NCBI RefSeq assembly: GCF_000220395.1
Contig: NW_004086454.1
Span: forward strand, 44,339-108,338
DNA from: Ichthyophthirius multifiliis
Taxonomy: Eukaryota > Ciliophora > Oligohymenophorea > Hymenostomatida
DNA: 64,000 bases
Reading direction: 5' to 3'
This document shows positions 36,001-48,340 of this stretch, in pieces; the stretch's first letter is position 1; each line of letters opens with the position of its first letter. A program made the translations under genes and the position numbers. The notes below the pieces were generated by a model that was not told the DNA's origin, did not search any database, and was given only the letters and a program-made list of their open reading frames with translations.

Positions 36001-37425
36001 TATTAAAATTTTTTTAAATTCAATTATCTTAGCCTTTAGAAAAAATAGCTTTTGAAAGTAATCTTAAATATATTATCACAAATTTTTTCATTTATTATTT
36101 TTTATAAAAACTTCTAATTTATAGGAGTATTTATATTCTACTTTTAATATAAATTATGTCTATAGTTTTATAAAATTCGAATTCAAAAGTACTCATTTAA
36201 AATATTATATCACTATAAAGTTTATTAACTTAAGTCATACATTACAGATAAATAAAAAAAACAATAGCAATTAGTTTACCTTGAATAATTCCTGTTATTT
36301 ATACAATTTTAAAAACATTCATTTAAACCTATTAAAATTTATTTATTTTTTTGTAAAAATAATTACAAAAAATAATACACATAAAAGGAGGCATTATAGG
36401 TTTAACTTTTTATTCTTGCAAATTTTTTTAAAAGACATAATCAATAACTCTTTTTAATAGTTCAAATAATAATCACACTATTCCCGCCGAATCTTTAATT
36501 TCTCCAAAGCTATTGATTATACTTTTCATTTTTAAATATATTTTTTAAATGTTTTTTATTTTTTCATAAAAACTATAAAGCATTCTTAATAATTAGTGCA
36601 TTTTTAATATTTTAAAATAAATTTTTCTTTTGCTATAAAATTTTTATTAATTAATTTATGTATATTAATTCCTAGGAATATAAAAATTAAAATAAATAAC
36701 CGCTTTCAGGATTTCTTACATTATTATCTTCTCTATGGCAGTCTATTTAAATTAATATCTATTATTAATAATTTATATTATTTAAACAAATTCAAGCCAG
36801 TTTCATCCATTTTAAATACACCATATATCTTAAATAAGATTAATAAAAGAAAAATAGTTATAACAATTATTAATAAGCTAATAATATTTTTCACTTAAAG
36901 TTATTTAAATCTTGTTAAAATTATTTATATTTTTACAATTTTATTTTTATAAAAATAAATATTTAATAATTTTAAAAATAAATATAATAACAAAACAATC
37001 ATATATTAACTCTTTTTTTTTTACTAAACATATTTTATGTTCTAATCAGTTTATTTTGAGATATAAAAAATTGAATTTTATTTTATAAATACACAACTTA
37101 TATAAAACTTTTATTAATATAAGAAATATTCTAAAAAAAAAAATATATTTTTATAAATAAATACTTTAATAATTTCTCCTTATTCAGGATTATTTATTAC
37201 TAAATCTAATGCATTAAAATTCTAAAAATTATCTAAAGTAAAAAAATAGTAAAGATTTTCTGGCAGAATATAATCATTTTTTATACAAAAACTTCGTTCC
37301 TTTATACACTTTTCAACATAAAATAACAAAGCTAATAATTTTTTCAAAACTAAAATGCACAAAATTAGATTAGGAATTCAGTCTACAGATCCTTAAGAAT
37401 CCCAAGATAATTTTCTTTTCTCCAT
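36001..37425 (-). pseudogene. Degenerate or mis-spliced membrane-protein locus (channel-like), several in-frame TGA
   Basis: Patches of clear protein-coding character lie on the minus strand but do not join cleanly. From ATG 37425: MEKRKLSWDSQGSVD, TGA, then IPNLILCILVLKKLLALLFY and KERSFCIKNDYILPENLYYF. Lower down are CHREDNNVRNPESGYLF, then LLRMLYSFYEKIKNIQKIYL, KMKSIINSFGEIKDSAGIV, TGA, LLFELLKRVIDYVFQKNLQ, and lastly NEYF, TGA, IRILQNYRHNLYQ. The basic helix followed by an amphipathic linker resembles the S4-S5 region of a voltage-gated-like channel, but the family is not certain. Either a decayed gene, a gene with introns I could not place, or one in which TGA is not always a stop. Confidence 0.4.
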
Positions 37426-37684
37426 TCTTAATAAATTCAATAGAAATACTTATATTTTTTAAAAAATATTTTTATAAATTAATCTATTATAACTATTAAT
37501 TAATATTGATCTTTTTTATTATCTATATTATATCATATTTAATATTAATAAATAATTAAATATGAAATTAAAAATATTTATATTAAAATTTTTAATTTAT
37601 TTTTTTAAAATAAACATATCATTTTAAAATCTTTATTTATAATAATTTTATTTAAGAAAAAAAAATAATTAATTTTCCTTATAA

Positions 37685-38760
37685 ATGGATATATTTGATT
37701 AATAAATAAGAATAATGATAGAAAATAGTCAATATGAATTAAAGTGGCATAAAAATGATGATATAACAAATATTAATCATGTAGCCGAATACATTTTAAA
37801 AGAAATTTTAGCCCATTATTAAACTGATAAAATAATACTAAAAGTTAACAAAAAAAAATGATATAAATATATTTATGTAAATAATAGGATGGCGAATAAT
37901 AAGAATTTTTAGTCAAAGATATAATAAATTTTAATATGACAGAAATATTTGCTTATTTACCTCACAAAAAAGAAATAAAAACATTCTCACATAATGTAAA
38001 AATATAAATATATAAAAAAATTAATAAAAAAAGAAGATATAAGAACATGAAAATAGACATATATTTTAATATTGTAATCCTAATAAGATTGATGTTTAGA
38101 TTCTAAAATAAGGTTTTCAATAGGATTATTATACATTAAATATGATTTAAATAGAAAAGTAAAAATAAATATATCAAAAATTAATTATTTTTTCTTTGAA
38201 AGTATAGATAATCATAAGCATATAAACATTTTACAAACATATAACCAATAGAAGTTAATTTACCAAAAATATAAGTACAAAATGATAATGGTTAGAAAAT
38301 CGATGAATCTCCGAAATTTGGTCAATGTTCTCCGAAATTTGGGCAATAATAACAATAATAACCATAAAATATTGAAAAAAGGGAAAAAGTAGCTACATTT
38401 GGAAGTCAATAAGATTACATTAAATTAAATTAATAGAATAATAATGAAATTATAGGCTATACTTTAAGTGAAGTATTTTTATTTATAAGAACAAAAATTA
38501 ATTAAAAAAAAAGGTTGCATAGCATAATACAGACAAAGATGCTTGGACTGTCATTAATGGAAAAATTTATGATGTAACAAATTATCTTAATTATCATCCT
38601 GGAGGAAAAAATAAATTAATGTTAGGAGTCGGAAAGGATGGAACAGCTTTATTTGTAAAATATCATCCTTGGGTTAACGTAGCTTTTATTTTAGCAAAAA
38701 GTTAAGTTGGATTTATAATAAGGCTAGAGCTAAAAGCGATTATTATTAAATAAAAATTGA
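37685..38760 (+). CDS. Cytochrome b5-domain protein (CYB5R4-type haem domain)
   Basis: At least four introns (first 37844-37887; others near 37995-38032, 38159-38205 and 38470-38510). The first 150 residues match no domain I know. A Gln/Pro-rich linker includes a near-duplicate SPKFGQ pair. The last 80 residues are a cytochrome b5 fold: EVAQHNTDKDAWTVINGKIY, VTNYLNYHPGGKNKLMLGVG, then GTALFVKYHPWVNVAFILAK. The haem ligands are the His of HPGG and the His of KYHPWVN; KYHPWVN is characteristic of the b5 domain of CYB5R4 (NCB5OR). No flavin or NADH domain follows, so it needs a separate reductase partner. The exact 3' end is unresolved: frame and TGA disagree after VGFI, so the stop at 38760 is approximate. 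Confidence 0.75.
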
Positions 38761-38980
38761 TTTTTGTTATTAACAAAAATAAGTTTAAAAAAATTCTATT
38801 TTATTATTTTTCATTATTTAAATATGTTATTTATTAATATAATAGCTAAAAAAACAAATATAATTTGAAATAAAGGAATTTTTTATAATGGATTGATAGG
38901 ATAATCTTATTTAAAAGTATCAAAAATGTTAAAATTCTTTAATTTTTATATAAATTCTTTATCATTTATTTATAAGTTAT

Positions 38981-41054
38981 TCACAAAGAATTTGTCCAAA
39001 TTTCTTTTCCAAAATATTCTATTATAATTTAAGATAAATATTAAAATATATTAAAATAAATAACCCTTATCTGTTTTTTTCTTCTTTATTACTAAAAGAA
39101 TATATGTATTTACTAACTCTAATAAAATTTGGCTAACTATTATTTTCAAAAAAAAAATTCTTATCGACGAGACTATTTACACTTTTATTATTTTACAAAA
39201 GCTTATAAATAAAATTAATCAAATATTTATCATTTATATGTGGTTTTAAAGCAGAGAACCATAATTACCATTCTAATCTAGGCTAATAAGGTCCACATAA
39301 TTTCCCATTCTCGAAAAAATTTCCAGGCTTATAAAAGAAACTTATTTCTTAAAAGGACTTTCCGTCGGAACTTAATTCAAAAATGAGTTCTTCTCTTCCT
39401 TATACTCCTGTAATAATGCTAAAAATACTATAAGAAGATGAGATATGGAAAGGTTAAATATTTTTATTGAGAAATTTAATAAAAGGAACGTCCTAAAAAA
39501 AGGAGGATTTTTAACTTTACATTCCATTTAAAAAGGAAAAAGAGGATATTAAATATACTAAAATTAAAAAACAATTGCAAAAGTTCTTTTTAAATAATTA
39601 TTGTTTATATTTTTTATTTATTTATCTATGAATAATTATGTAAATTCCTTAAACTATTTATCAATGATAATAAAAGATCAATAATGGTAATAATCCATCA
39701 ACAAATATTTATCTAATTATATTTTCTGAAATTATTATTTCTTCATTATAAAAAATAGTTTTAAAAAATAACATATAATGAATTATTAATACTATAAATA
39801 TCATTATTAATATTTCAGATAATCTTATTTTTCCTTTATTTTATTCTACATTTTTTATCCCTAAAAGCTTTTATATTTTATAATTAATTAATATATTTAA
39901 ATATTCATCTTCAATGCATGAAAAGGAACTGAATTTTTTATTTTATATTTAATATGCCTATATTTTTATTTTTATTTTTATTTTTACACTAGGATAGTTA
40001 AGAAATTAAAAAAATTATAATTTCCTGATAAAAATATCATTATTTATTAACTTAAAATCATTAAAAATCCAAAAAATTGAACACTTTTTAATGGTAAATA
40101 TATTAAAATAGAACCTAAAATCTAAAATATATAAATATATATTTTTTATACAAAAAAAAAATACTAAATTAATAAAAGTTTAAGCTTCAAAAAACTTCCA
40201 AACATATTCAGGTAAATTATAAAAATACCAAGAAAAAGTATTAGGAAGTGGCTAACTTTGAATATAAAATTTTAATGCAGTTAAATTTTACGAAGTAGAG
40301 CATTAACTTTTTTAATTTTTTTATAAATTTTATTAATATGCTTTTTTTTATTGAAAAAATATAATACTGAGTTAATTTAAGTATTCCGCTAGCATAATTT
40401 AATCTAAAAGTGAGCCATTTTAAGAGATCTTTAATAATACTTGATAATTCATCGACATGATATTAATTATTTTTATACACAGGAGTAAAAATATACTTAA
40501 AAATCCAGCTTCTAATAACAAATAATCCCATTAATAATTAGTAAAATCTTGTCCAATATGATATATAGACAAATAAAAAATCCATAGAATTCCAAGGAAT
40601 AAAAATTTAAAAAAACTTTAAATTCTTGTTTAAGAGAATAAAAAAACTAATTAAAATTCCTAATAGACAAATTAAATGGAATGTATTATCAAATTCATCA
40701 TTTTTTTCAAGAAAAGGCATTAATTTTAATATATATTTATTTATAGTTTCACTATAAATAAATATTGTAGGATATTTACTAAATAAATTTTAACTTTCTT
40801 TATTAAATTTATTTTTAAATAGTTTCTATTTTCATTATTTTTATTTTTAAAAATAATGTTAGTTTACTTTTATAGGTAATAATCCATCAGAACTATATAG
40901 ACCTGGAATTTAAACATAAAATGAAGCAAAAGAACAAATATATATTACTTTTATTTATTTATTTTATTTATTTGTTTTTTAATTTTATACATGCTATTCC
41001 TTTTAAATATATTTGCTAAAATAAATATAATGTTTATATAGATTTTCTTTCCAT
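38981..41054 (-). CDS. LMF: Lipase maturation factor family protein
   Basis: Multi-exon gene for an ER multi-TM protein. N-terminus: YLKGIALIYICSFASFYVQI then PGLYSSDGLLPI, the family's first TM and luminal GxxGLLP motif. Central exons give QLLMGLFVIRSWIFKYIF and IKDLLKWLTFRLNYASGILK, then SQPLPNTFSWYFYNLPEYVW, the classic QPxPNxLSWY signature. The C-terminal domain has GREELIFELSSDGKSFQEIS, then CGPYQPRLEWQLWFSALKPH and INDKYLINFIYKLLQNN, ending EYFGKEIWTNSL. In animals LMF1 folds dimeric lipases in the ER. First intron at about 41000 splits GIA/LIY. Not all intron boundaries were resolved. Convergent with the cytochrome b5 gene, roughly 220 nt apart. Confidence 0.9.
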
Positions 41055-41334
41055 TTTTTTTTCTATTTAATAAATCAATATCTTATTTATAAAAAAATTA
41101 TATTTAAATTAATAATAAAGTTCACATATTTGTAAGAAAATACTATTAGACAAAATTAATTAAATAAATCGAAAAAAAATAAAATATAAATTATAATTTA
41201 AAAATAAAAATAAAAATAAAAAAGATAATCAATCTTTGGTTGTATATGCAATATAAATATTAATGTGATTATTTTGCTTTTTAATACCTTTAATATTTAA
41301 CTCAAATTAATTTAATTCAATATTATATATTAAA

Positions 41335-41389
<55 letters not shown>

Positions 41390-41641
41390 ATTTTAGAAAT
41401 TAAATTCATAGTATCCCTTCTTATTTAATAAATTATATCAAATTTAAAATGATAAATAAAAAAAATTGAATTATTTATAACATATAAAAAAGTTCAGTTA
41501 ATTTATAGAATATTAGATTGTATCTAAAATAATTTTGTATTCTTAAAAAAAAAAAAAAAAATTATAAAAAAACTGTTTTCTATCAAAATTTGATATTTCA
41601 CTAATTAATAAACATAAAAATAAATATAATAAAAAAGAAAC
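41055..41641. other. AT-rich spacer with AT microsatellite
   Basis: An (AT)n tract of about 27 units occupies 41335-41388. Nothing else found. Confidence 0.6.
41335..41388. repeat. (AT)n microsatellite
   Basis: Uninterrupted AT dinucleotides. Confidence 0.9.
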
Positions 41642-43209
41642 TCAAAAATTTTTATCTGCACTTCCAATATTTTCATTACTTAATTAAAGATTAGATTTTT
41701 TGATTAAAAGAACAATTTTATCTTCTACTTTATCAAATCGATTTTTGATAATATTTTGAATTTAACTAATATGGTTTTGAATTTCTTCTTGCAATTTAAG
41801 ATGAATATCTTTAGAAGGAATATGAATATAATCATTAATAAGTAAAAACTCCTATACATTATTTTTTTGATCTTATTAAGATTCAAAAAGTACTTTATTA
41901 TTAGTACTAGAATTATCTTTTTTCCTTTAAAGAGTCGTTTAGAGTTCTATTTTTTAATTATTAATAAGACTTTTTTATTTACTTTATCTCTTATTTTTTT
42001 TGTATATACTAATTTTATGCCAAATAAAGCTTATTACAACTAGTCCTCCGAGAATAATCCAAAGTCCAATAAATTCTTTCAAATTTAATTTTTTTTCATT
42101 ATTTTTGCAATTATTTGTTAAATTAGAAGAATAATACTTGTCTTAATTTTACAATATAACCGAGAACTTATTTTATTTAAACTACAATAATTTTTTATTA
42201 AAAATCGGGAGTAAAAAGGCATTTTAAGAATTTGTAATAATACCATAACTAAAATTGTTAATGCTTTCATTCTAAACAAGTACTGTACAATAATCCATTT
42301 AATTAATGTGATCAATATATGGAATATCTGCAATAATAATATTTTAAGTACCGTTACTTTGATTTTATTTAAAAAATTAGTCAAGTATTTATTCTTGTCC
42401 TTCTGCATTTCGTTAAAAAGTATGTATTTTTGCCTAAAAATCTTTTTCAAAAATATATGAATTTAAAAATTCGGAAAAAGTATAAATATTAGCATATGAA
42501 AGATGCTTTATTTTTTCAATATCAAAATCATATTGATGATATATATAATAATTAGAAATTAAATCAGATATATAAATAGCCAAAATAATCAAAATAAAAA
42601 GCCAAAAAGACAACATAAATACTCTTGATTAAAAATTCTATAATTTGACCGAAAAAGAAAAAAATAAGATGAAAAAGATTACCAAATCATTTCTAAAAGA
42701 TTCTTTTTTTAAATTTTAGACATTTTTTTTATACTTAGTTATTTCTCTTCAAATATCCATGTTATTCCTCCAACCAAAAAACCTAAAATTAATAAAAAAA
42801 GCCATAAATGCCAATCAAAAGGATAGAAAAATTTCCAAATTAATTACTCTTATTCTTTCAATAATATCATTTTTAAACCTGAATTGTAATATGGTATTGA
42901 AAATTAATATCCTTTTTCGATTTTTTCTACGTCTATTATTATACCTCCTATACCATATTAAATTTCGTCTTTTTATAAGCTTTATAATAATGAAGATTCG
43001 TCTTTATAACATATTAATTAGGCATCTGGATCTAATATTTTTTTTAATATTGTTATTTCAAGCCCAATTAGATCTTCTAACTATTTTTAATTAGTATATG
43101 TTTGGCCGACTTTACAATTTGAAAAAGGAGTTAGATTTACTATTCCTATTTTGTATGTATTTATGCATATAATAACAAGGAAATCTATTAATAAAATATA
43201 TTTTTGCAT
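41642..43209 (-). CDS. GluR0-like ligand-gated ion channel, one-base frame break
   Basis: No introns. Start MQKYILLIDFLVIICINT is a signal peptide. The ligand-binding lobe S1 follows (IGIVNLTPFSNCK; then DEIQYGIGGIIIDVEKIEKG and QFSIPYYNSGLKMIL). TM M1 is WHLWLFLLILGFLVGGITW, the pore loop reads LEMIWQSFSSYFFLF, M3 is RVFMLSFWLFILIILAIYIS, lobe S2 contains YGIITNSQNAFLLPIFNKKL, and M4 is FIGLWIILGGLVVISFIW before a coiled Gln/Lys tail. That order is an ionotropic-glutamate-receptor-type channel without an amino-terminal domain, as in GluR0. The total is one base short of a whole number of codons: the frame changes between pore and M3 at a T5 run (42631-42635 on + as A5); one more base would restore it. 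Selectivity is not deducible; no TVGYG is present. Confidence 0.82.
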
Positions 43210-44621
43210 TTTTATTTTTGTTTTTTTACTTTTTCAATTAAAAATATTTATTGAATAGTTAAATAATTTTTGGTTTGTAAAATATAATATTATTTATTAA
43301 TTAAAAAGTAAAAAATATTAAAATAAAATGTCTATATATACATATTTAATGTTGAAGATAGTAAGAAATAGTACATTTTTTTAAATAAAATAATAATTTT
43401 TTTGAAAATCTATTATTTTTTTTCTAATAAACTTTTTTTATTTTCGAATAAACTTTTATTTTTGATGAAAAAAATAAATAAATTTGTATATAGAAAAAAA
43501 ACTATTTTAAATGCTATTTTTATTTAAACTTTTAAAGCTCCTTCCAAGTTTAAGTCTAAATAAACTTTTTAATTCAAAATATGAATTTATTTAAACTTTT
43601 TAATTAGAAAAGTTAATATTTAAACCAGATATTATAATTGATAATTAAATCATATGAATATTTTAACTTTAGAGTTTAATCAATATTCATAACTATTACT
43701 TGAATAAAAAAAAAATTAACAAGTTATAACAAATTTAAATAAGTTTAAAATCATTATTTTAGATTCTTATTAGTTTTTACATTCTCTCGCAAATGTAATA
43801 TGAGGAAATTTTATTTTAATTATTAATCAATTGATTTCTAAACCTTTTAGTAAAACAAATATTTAGCTTTGATAATATAATATAATAGAATTAAATATTT
43901 AACAAAAATATAATAAATTGTTTGTTTTTAAAAAAATATTATAGTTTTTATAGTTTAATTTTTTAAAAAAATGATTAATAAAATAAAGGTATTATATGTA
44001 AACTAAATAAATAAATACTTAAAATAAATTGAAAAAAATATTTTAAACATTTTTTTAATATCTATATCTATTATAATATAATATAATATAATATAATATA
44101 ATTTTATATATATATATATTTAAATTAATTTTATTTTATTTAAAAAAATAAAATTTTAAATTCATTATATTTTTATATATTCATTTAAATTTTTTTTTAG
44201 TATAAATAATATAAAATATATTCTTTATCTTAATTTTTTTTTTTTAAAAAAAAAGTAATTAATAGTTTTTTTTAAAAAAAAATTATAATTTTATTAATTA
44301 TTGATTTATTAAAATAAAATTAAATTAGAAATTCAGATAAATTAAAAAAAAAAGTATTAACATATGTTTAAAATTAATATTATAATACATATAAAATAAT
44401 TAAAAAAATAAATTAAGTAATACTATTTATTATTTTTTTAAAAAAAATCAATAAAAAATAAAGAAAAATAAATTAAAATATGAATAAATATTCATAAAAT
44501 ATATAACATTATCATCAAACTTAAATATAATAATAAAAGCCTTAAATTAATCATTAAGTTAATCACTATCAACTTTCCAAGAATTAAACTTAAATAGTGA
44601 CTTCAAGTCTAATATAAAAAC
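43210..44621. other. Long AT-rich spacer between divergent genes
   Basis: No gene seen. Contains a TATAA pentanucleotide repeat and long A and T runs at 44200-44300. Confidence 0.5.
44072..44102. repeat. TATAA/ATAAT pentanucleotide repeat
   Basis: About six tandem copies of a 5-nt unit. Confidence 0.8.
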
Positions 44622-46600
44622 ATGTCCATAAGAGTTAATTATAATCAACATAATAATAATAATAAATTATCTAATCACAATAAATATAAACATAACTTTA
44701 GCAACAATAAGTATAGCCTTAGCAACCTCATTAACAATATGTTCACAAAAAAATAATTGAGAAATACAGTTATTTTTTGAATGAATAAATTGGTAAAGGC
44801 TGTTTTTCGGAAGTATATAAAGGTAAAAATGAAAATACAGGAGATGAAGTAGCAATAAAAGTGATAGATATGAGAAGTATAAAAAACGAAGTAGAACATT
44901 TTTTATTAAAAAATGAAATTAATGTATTAAAGAAACTAAATAATATTAACTGTCTTAAATTATTAGATATTTTCTAAACCGTAAACAATACTTATATAAT
45001 TACTGAATTTTGTAACAATGGAGATTTAAAATAACTCATTAGTTAATATGGATATTTATCTGAGTCTGTAAGTACCAAAATACTTAGACACATAGTTAGT
45101 GGAATATAAGAATTACAATTGAAAAAAGTAAAATTATAATTTTATACATTTTTTTTTTAAAAAAAATAAAATAATTAAAAATAGGTTATTCATAGAGATT
45201 TAAAATTAGCTAATATTTTAATTAAAGATAGTATTCCAAAAATTGCTGATTTCGGTTTTTCTAAAGATCTTGATGGTGAATAATGTAGAATTTATTATAA
45301 TGTAGGAACTCCTATGTATATGTGTCCTTAATCTTTAAAATAAAATTTGTACTCTTATAAAAGCGATATTTGGTCACTTGGAGTTCTTTTTTATGAAATG
45401 CTTTATGGGTTAACTCCTTGGACAGCCACTACTGAACTATAATTAATTAATAAAATAAGTACTGTGCCTGTTTAATTTCCTTAATTTCCTTAAGTATCTG
45501 AAGAATCAAAAAACTTTATTAAAGGATGTTTGCAAATAGATGAAAATAAAAGATTTGGATTATAAGAATTATTTTAATAACAAATAATAAATAATTTAAA
45601 TATAAATCCTGTTAATCAAAATTAAGAAAATTTAGTAAAATAATAAGTTATAGTCATATAATAAGCAAATTAAGAAAAAAGCACAGAAAATAATATAAAA
45701 ACTGGATTTTAGTAAATTATCAATTAATTTTCTCCTTTAAAAATTAGTGTAATATAAAAAAATTAAATTAAACAAAAATAATATTAATTTTTTTAAAAAA
45801 AGAATGATAATAAAAATATCAGTACACCTCCCTAAAATAATAATGAGAAAAAACATGAAATTTTCACTTAAATATAAGAAACTGACAATATGGAAGATAT
45901 ATATTTAAAAGAATTTTAGAAAAATGATTAAATCATTTTGGCCCAAATTAATTTTTGTAGGTTTCTTTATAAACTATATAAGAACATATCATCTAACATA
46001 GACTTTATATCACCCGAATTAAAAAATAAAATATTATTTATAATAATAAAAAACGTGGTAATAAAAATCGAGAAGTTATCCTATTTAAACTAATAAATAA
46101 ATCAAATAAATTTAACTAATTTAACCAAATATATGCAATCTGATAGTTTTTAAAAACTTTAATTAATCATAAACGAATACAAAATAAAATATATAAACGC
46201 TTTCAACAAAATTTATGATGAAATATTAAAAATTCCAATAGAAGATTAAAAGTTTAATTCTATTTTTGACAAAAATTTCTTTGAATTTCAAAGTTTTTAT
46301 ATTATTAATTAAAGTTATATGAAATTAATAATACATTAAACCAACGATATACTGAGTAAAAGCATTTAAAATTTATATGATAACGATTTTGTCAATGAGA
46401 AAATTAAAAAAATTGGAATTTGCTTAGAATCTTTAATTACTTATTATTCACTTTAGTAGCTAATATTGGAAAAGTTTAATCAGTATGACTGTTTTGCTTA
46501 AAATTCAAAAATTAATATAATTGTTTAAGAGTATACTAATAGCCTTACAAAATAAAACATTATTTTAATTTAAAATAAAATTCAAAAATTACAACTTTGA
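44622..46600 (+). CDS. ULK/Atg1-type serine/threonine kinase, one-base frame break near the N-terminus
   Basis: Intron 45128-45184. The N-terminal 40 residues are Asn/Lys-rich (MSIRVNYNQHNNNN). The kinase domain reads EQIGKGCFSEVYKGK, DEVAIKVIDM, LKKLNNINCLKLLDIF, then HRDLKLANILIKDS, IADFGFSKDLDG and VGTPMYMCPQSL with SDIWSLGVLFYEMLYGLTPW. HRDLKLANIL, DFGFSK and GTPMYMxPQ are the ULK/Atg1 style, a family greatly expanded in ciliates; catalytic residues are intact. The C-terminal 300 residues are helical and Gln/Asn-rich without a recognised EAT/MIT domain. The length lacks one base: the leader frame and the kinase frame meet at an A7 run (44747-44753), and one extra A would join them. Alternatively the real start lies elsewhere. 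Confidence 0.85.
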
Positions 46601-47034
46601 AATTGAATTTAATTAATTTAATTTAATAATTTTTAAATTATTTAATAAAAAAACACAACAAATTTAAGTGATTTTATATAAAAAAAATAAGGTTTCTTTC
46701 ACATTTTTTATTAATTTAATAAAAGAATATGTAATATATATGTTTAATTTAATTTTTTCTATATTATTTTATTTTGTGTTTTTATTTAATTTAAAGGATT
46801 TATTTTATTTCAAATTAAAACTCATCATTTATTTTTATACAAATAACTTTTTTTTAATTTCTTTCATAACAATGATTTTTATCAAAAAGAAATAAGAAAA
46901 AATATTAAGAATTTAAATAAACTAATAATAAAAAAATATTTTTTATATAAATTAAACTTATAGTTAATAATGATTAAAAATTAAATGTTTTTTTTTTATA
47001 TAAAATAATAATTATTCTTTTAAAACTAAGCTTT
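46601..47034. other. AT-rich spacer between convergent genes
   Basis: A hydrophobic + strand ORF (46668-46895) is all Phe/Leu/Ile from T-rich DNA and is not credible. Nothing else found. Confidence 0.5.
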
Positions 47035-47518
47035 TCATTTAATATTCTTCAGTATGGAAACTAATTATACATTTTTATAAGCATCGAATAAAATTAAATA
47101 GTTTTTGTAAATATCATTATCAAAGCAATTAATTAAAGCACTTGTATTGCTCATATAAAGAATTTTTAATTTTTATATTTAACAAGCTTATTCATTTTAT
47201 CTTAAAAAAATTAGTCTGTTTTTTTAATAAAATATTAGTTTTTAATTTTCTTCATCATAGTAAATTCTATTAGGCATAATATTCTAAAGAAATATTGTCT
47301 TTTAATTAATTAATAATATTATTTAAAATTATATATTTATTTACTCCTAAACCTATCATCCCTAATCCTATACCAAAGGACGATCCATCACTTAAATAAT
47401 CACTTACAAATGAAGATCCAATTAAAACTATCGGAATCAAATTATTAGTTTGTTTTTCATAAATTAACTATTTATTTAATTATGAAAAAAAAAAATTATT
47501 AAATTTCTTTGTGAACAT
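47035..47518 (-). CDS. Small membrane protein with a glycine-rich hydrophobic segment, 145 aa
   Basis: Two exons with a 46-nt intron (47344-47299); 146 codons (checked). The N-terminus is basic (MFTKKFNNFFFSQLNKQ). One hydrophobic, glycine-rich region follows: NLIPIVLIGSSFVSDYLSDG then SSFGIGLGMIGLGTIFLQ. The C-terminal half is polar and Gln/Asn-rich. I do not recognise the family. The amphipathic basic start could be a mitochondrial targeting sequence, but there is no direct evidence. Composition is clearly less AT-biased than the flanks, supporting a real gene. Confidence 0.6.
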
Positions 47519-48340
47519 ATTTTTATTATAATAAAAAAAATATAAATAAAATAAAATAAAGGGTAATATATATTTTATTTTAATTTTAAAAACATTAAAC
47601 AAATAAAATATTTTTTATTTGTTTTATTTATACTTAAACTGTAAAGGAAATACATTTTAAATGTATAAATAGACAGTTATAATAAGTGTTTTAAAATAAA
47701 TATTAAGAAATATTTAGAATAAAAGTTATAATAAAATTTTAATATTTATATAAATAATAAAAAAGTTTAAATTGAATTAATTAGTTTTAAATATATAGAT
47801 ATATTAATACTAAATTTATCAATTATAGTATTTATATAATTTTTAAAAAAAATTAAAATATATTTTCTTAAAAATTAAAAAAAAACTAATAAAAAATAAA
47901 ACTAAAATATTGCAAAAACAATAATAATAAAATAAATAAATGCTAAAATATAGGTAAAAAAGATTATATTAATGATAATATTAAATTCAAACAATATGAT
48001 TACAAAGAAAAATAAATAAAATAAAAATAATTAAATAAAATAAAAATTATTATTATTAAAAAAAAGTTTGTAACAATAGAATAAAAATAATGAATATAAA
48101 TACTTATTATATATATAAATATATTTTAAAGATAAAAATATAAATTATATAATGATAATTATATATATTAATAAATATATATTATATAATATATATTATA
48201 TATATTAATATATATATTTATATATATATATCTCTAATATAATAAAACTTATTTTATAATTAAACATTAATAAAAAAATATTTATTTAAGTTCAATTGTT
48301 TAAATTACTAATTAACAATTATTTAATACCAATAAAATAT
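47519..48340. other. AT-rich spacer between divergent genes
   Basis: TA tracts near 48110-48235; no gene signal. Confidence 0.5.

Noticed and set aside
36001-37425. Nuclear copy of mitochondrial DNA, to explain TGA as Trp
   Set aside because: The same frames need TAA and TAG as Gln, which mitochondrial codes of ciliates do not use.
42118-42450. Minus-strand 110-codon ORF starting MKKIFRQKYILFNE
   Set aside because: Out of frame with the channel's S2 lobe, which reads well in the neighbouring frame.
42759-43094. Plus-strand hydrophobic ORF of 111 codons
   Set aside because: Antisense to the signal, S1 and M1 region of the GluR0-like channel.
46668-46895. Plus-strand 75-codon ORF
   Set aside because: Pure low-complexity hydrophobic product of T-rich DNA with no codon bias or neighbours.
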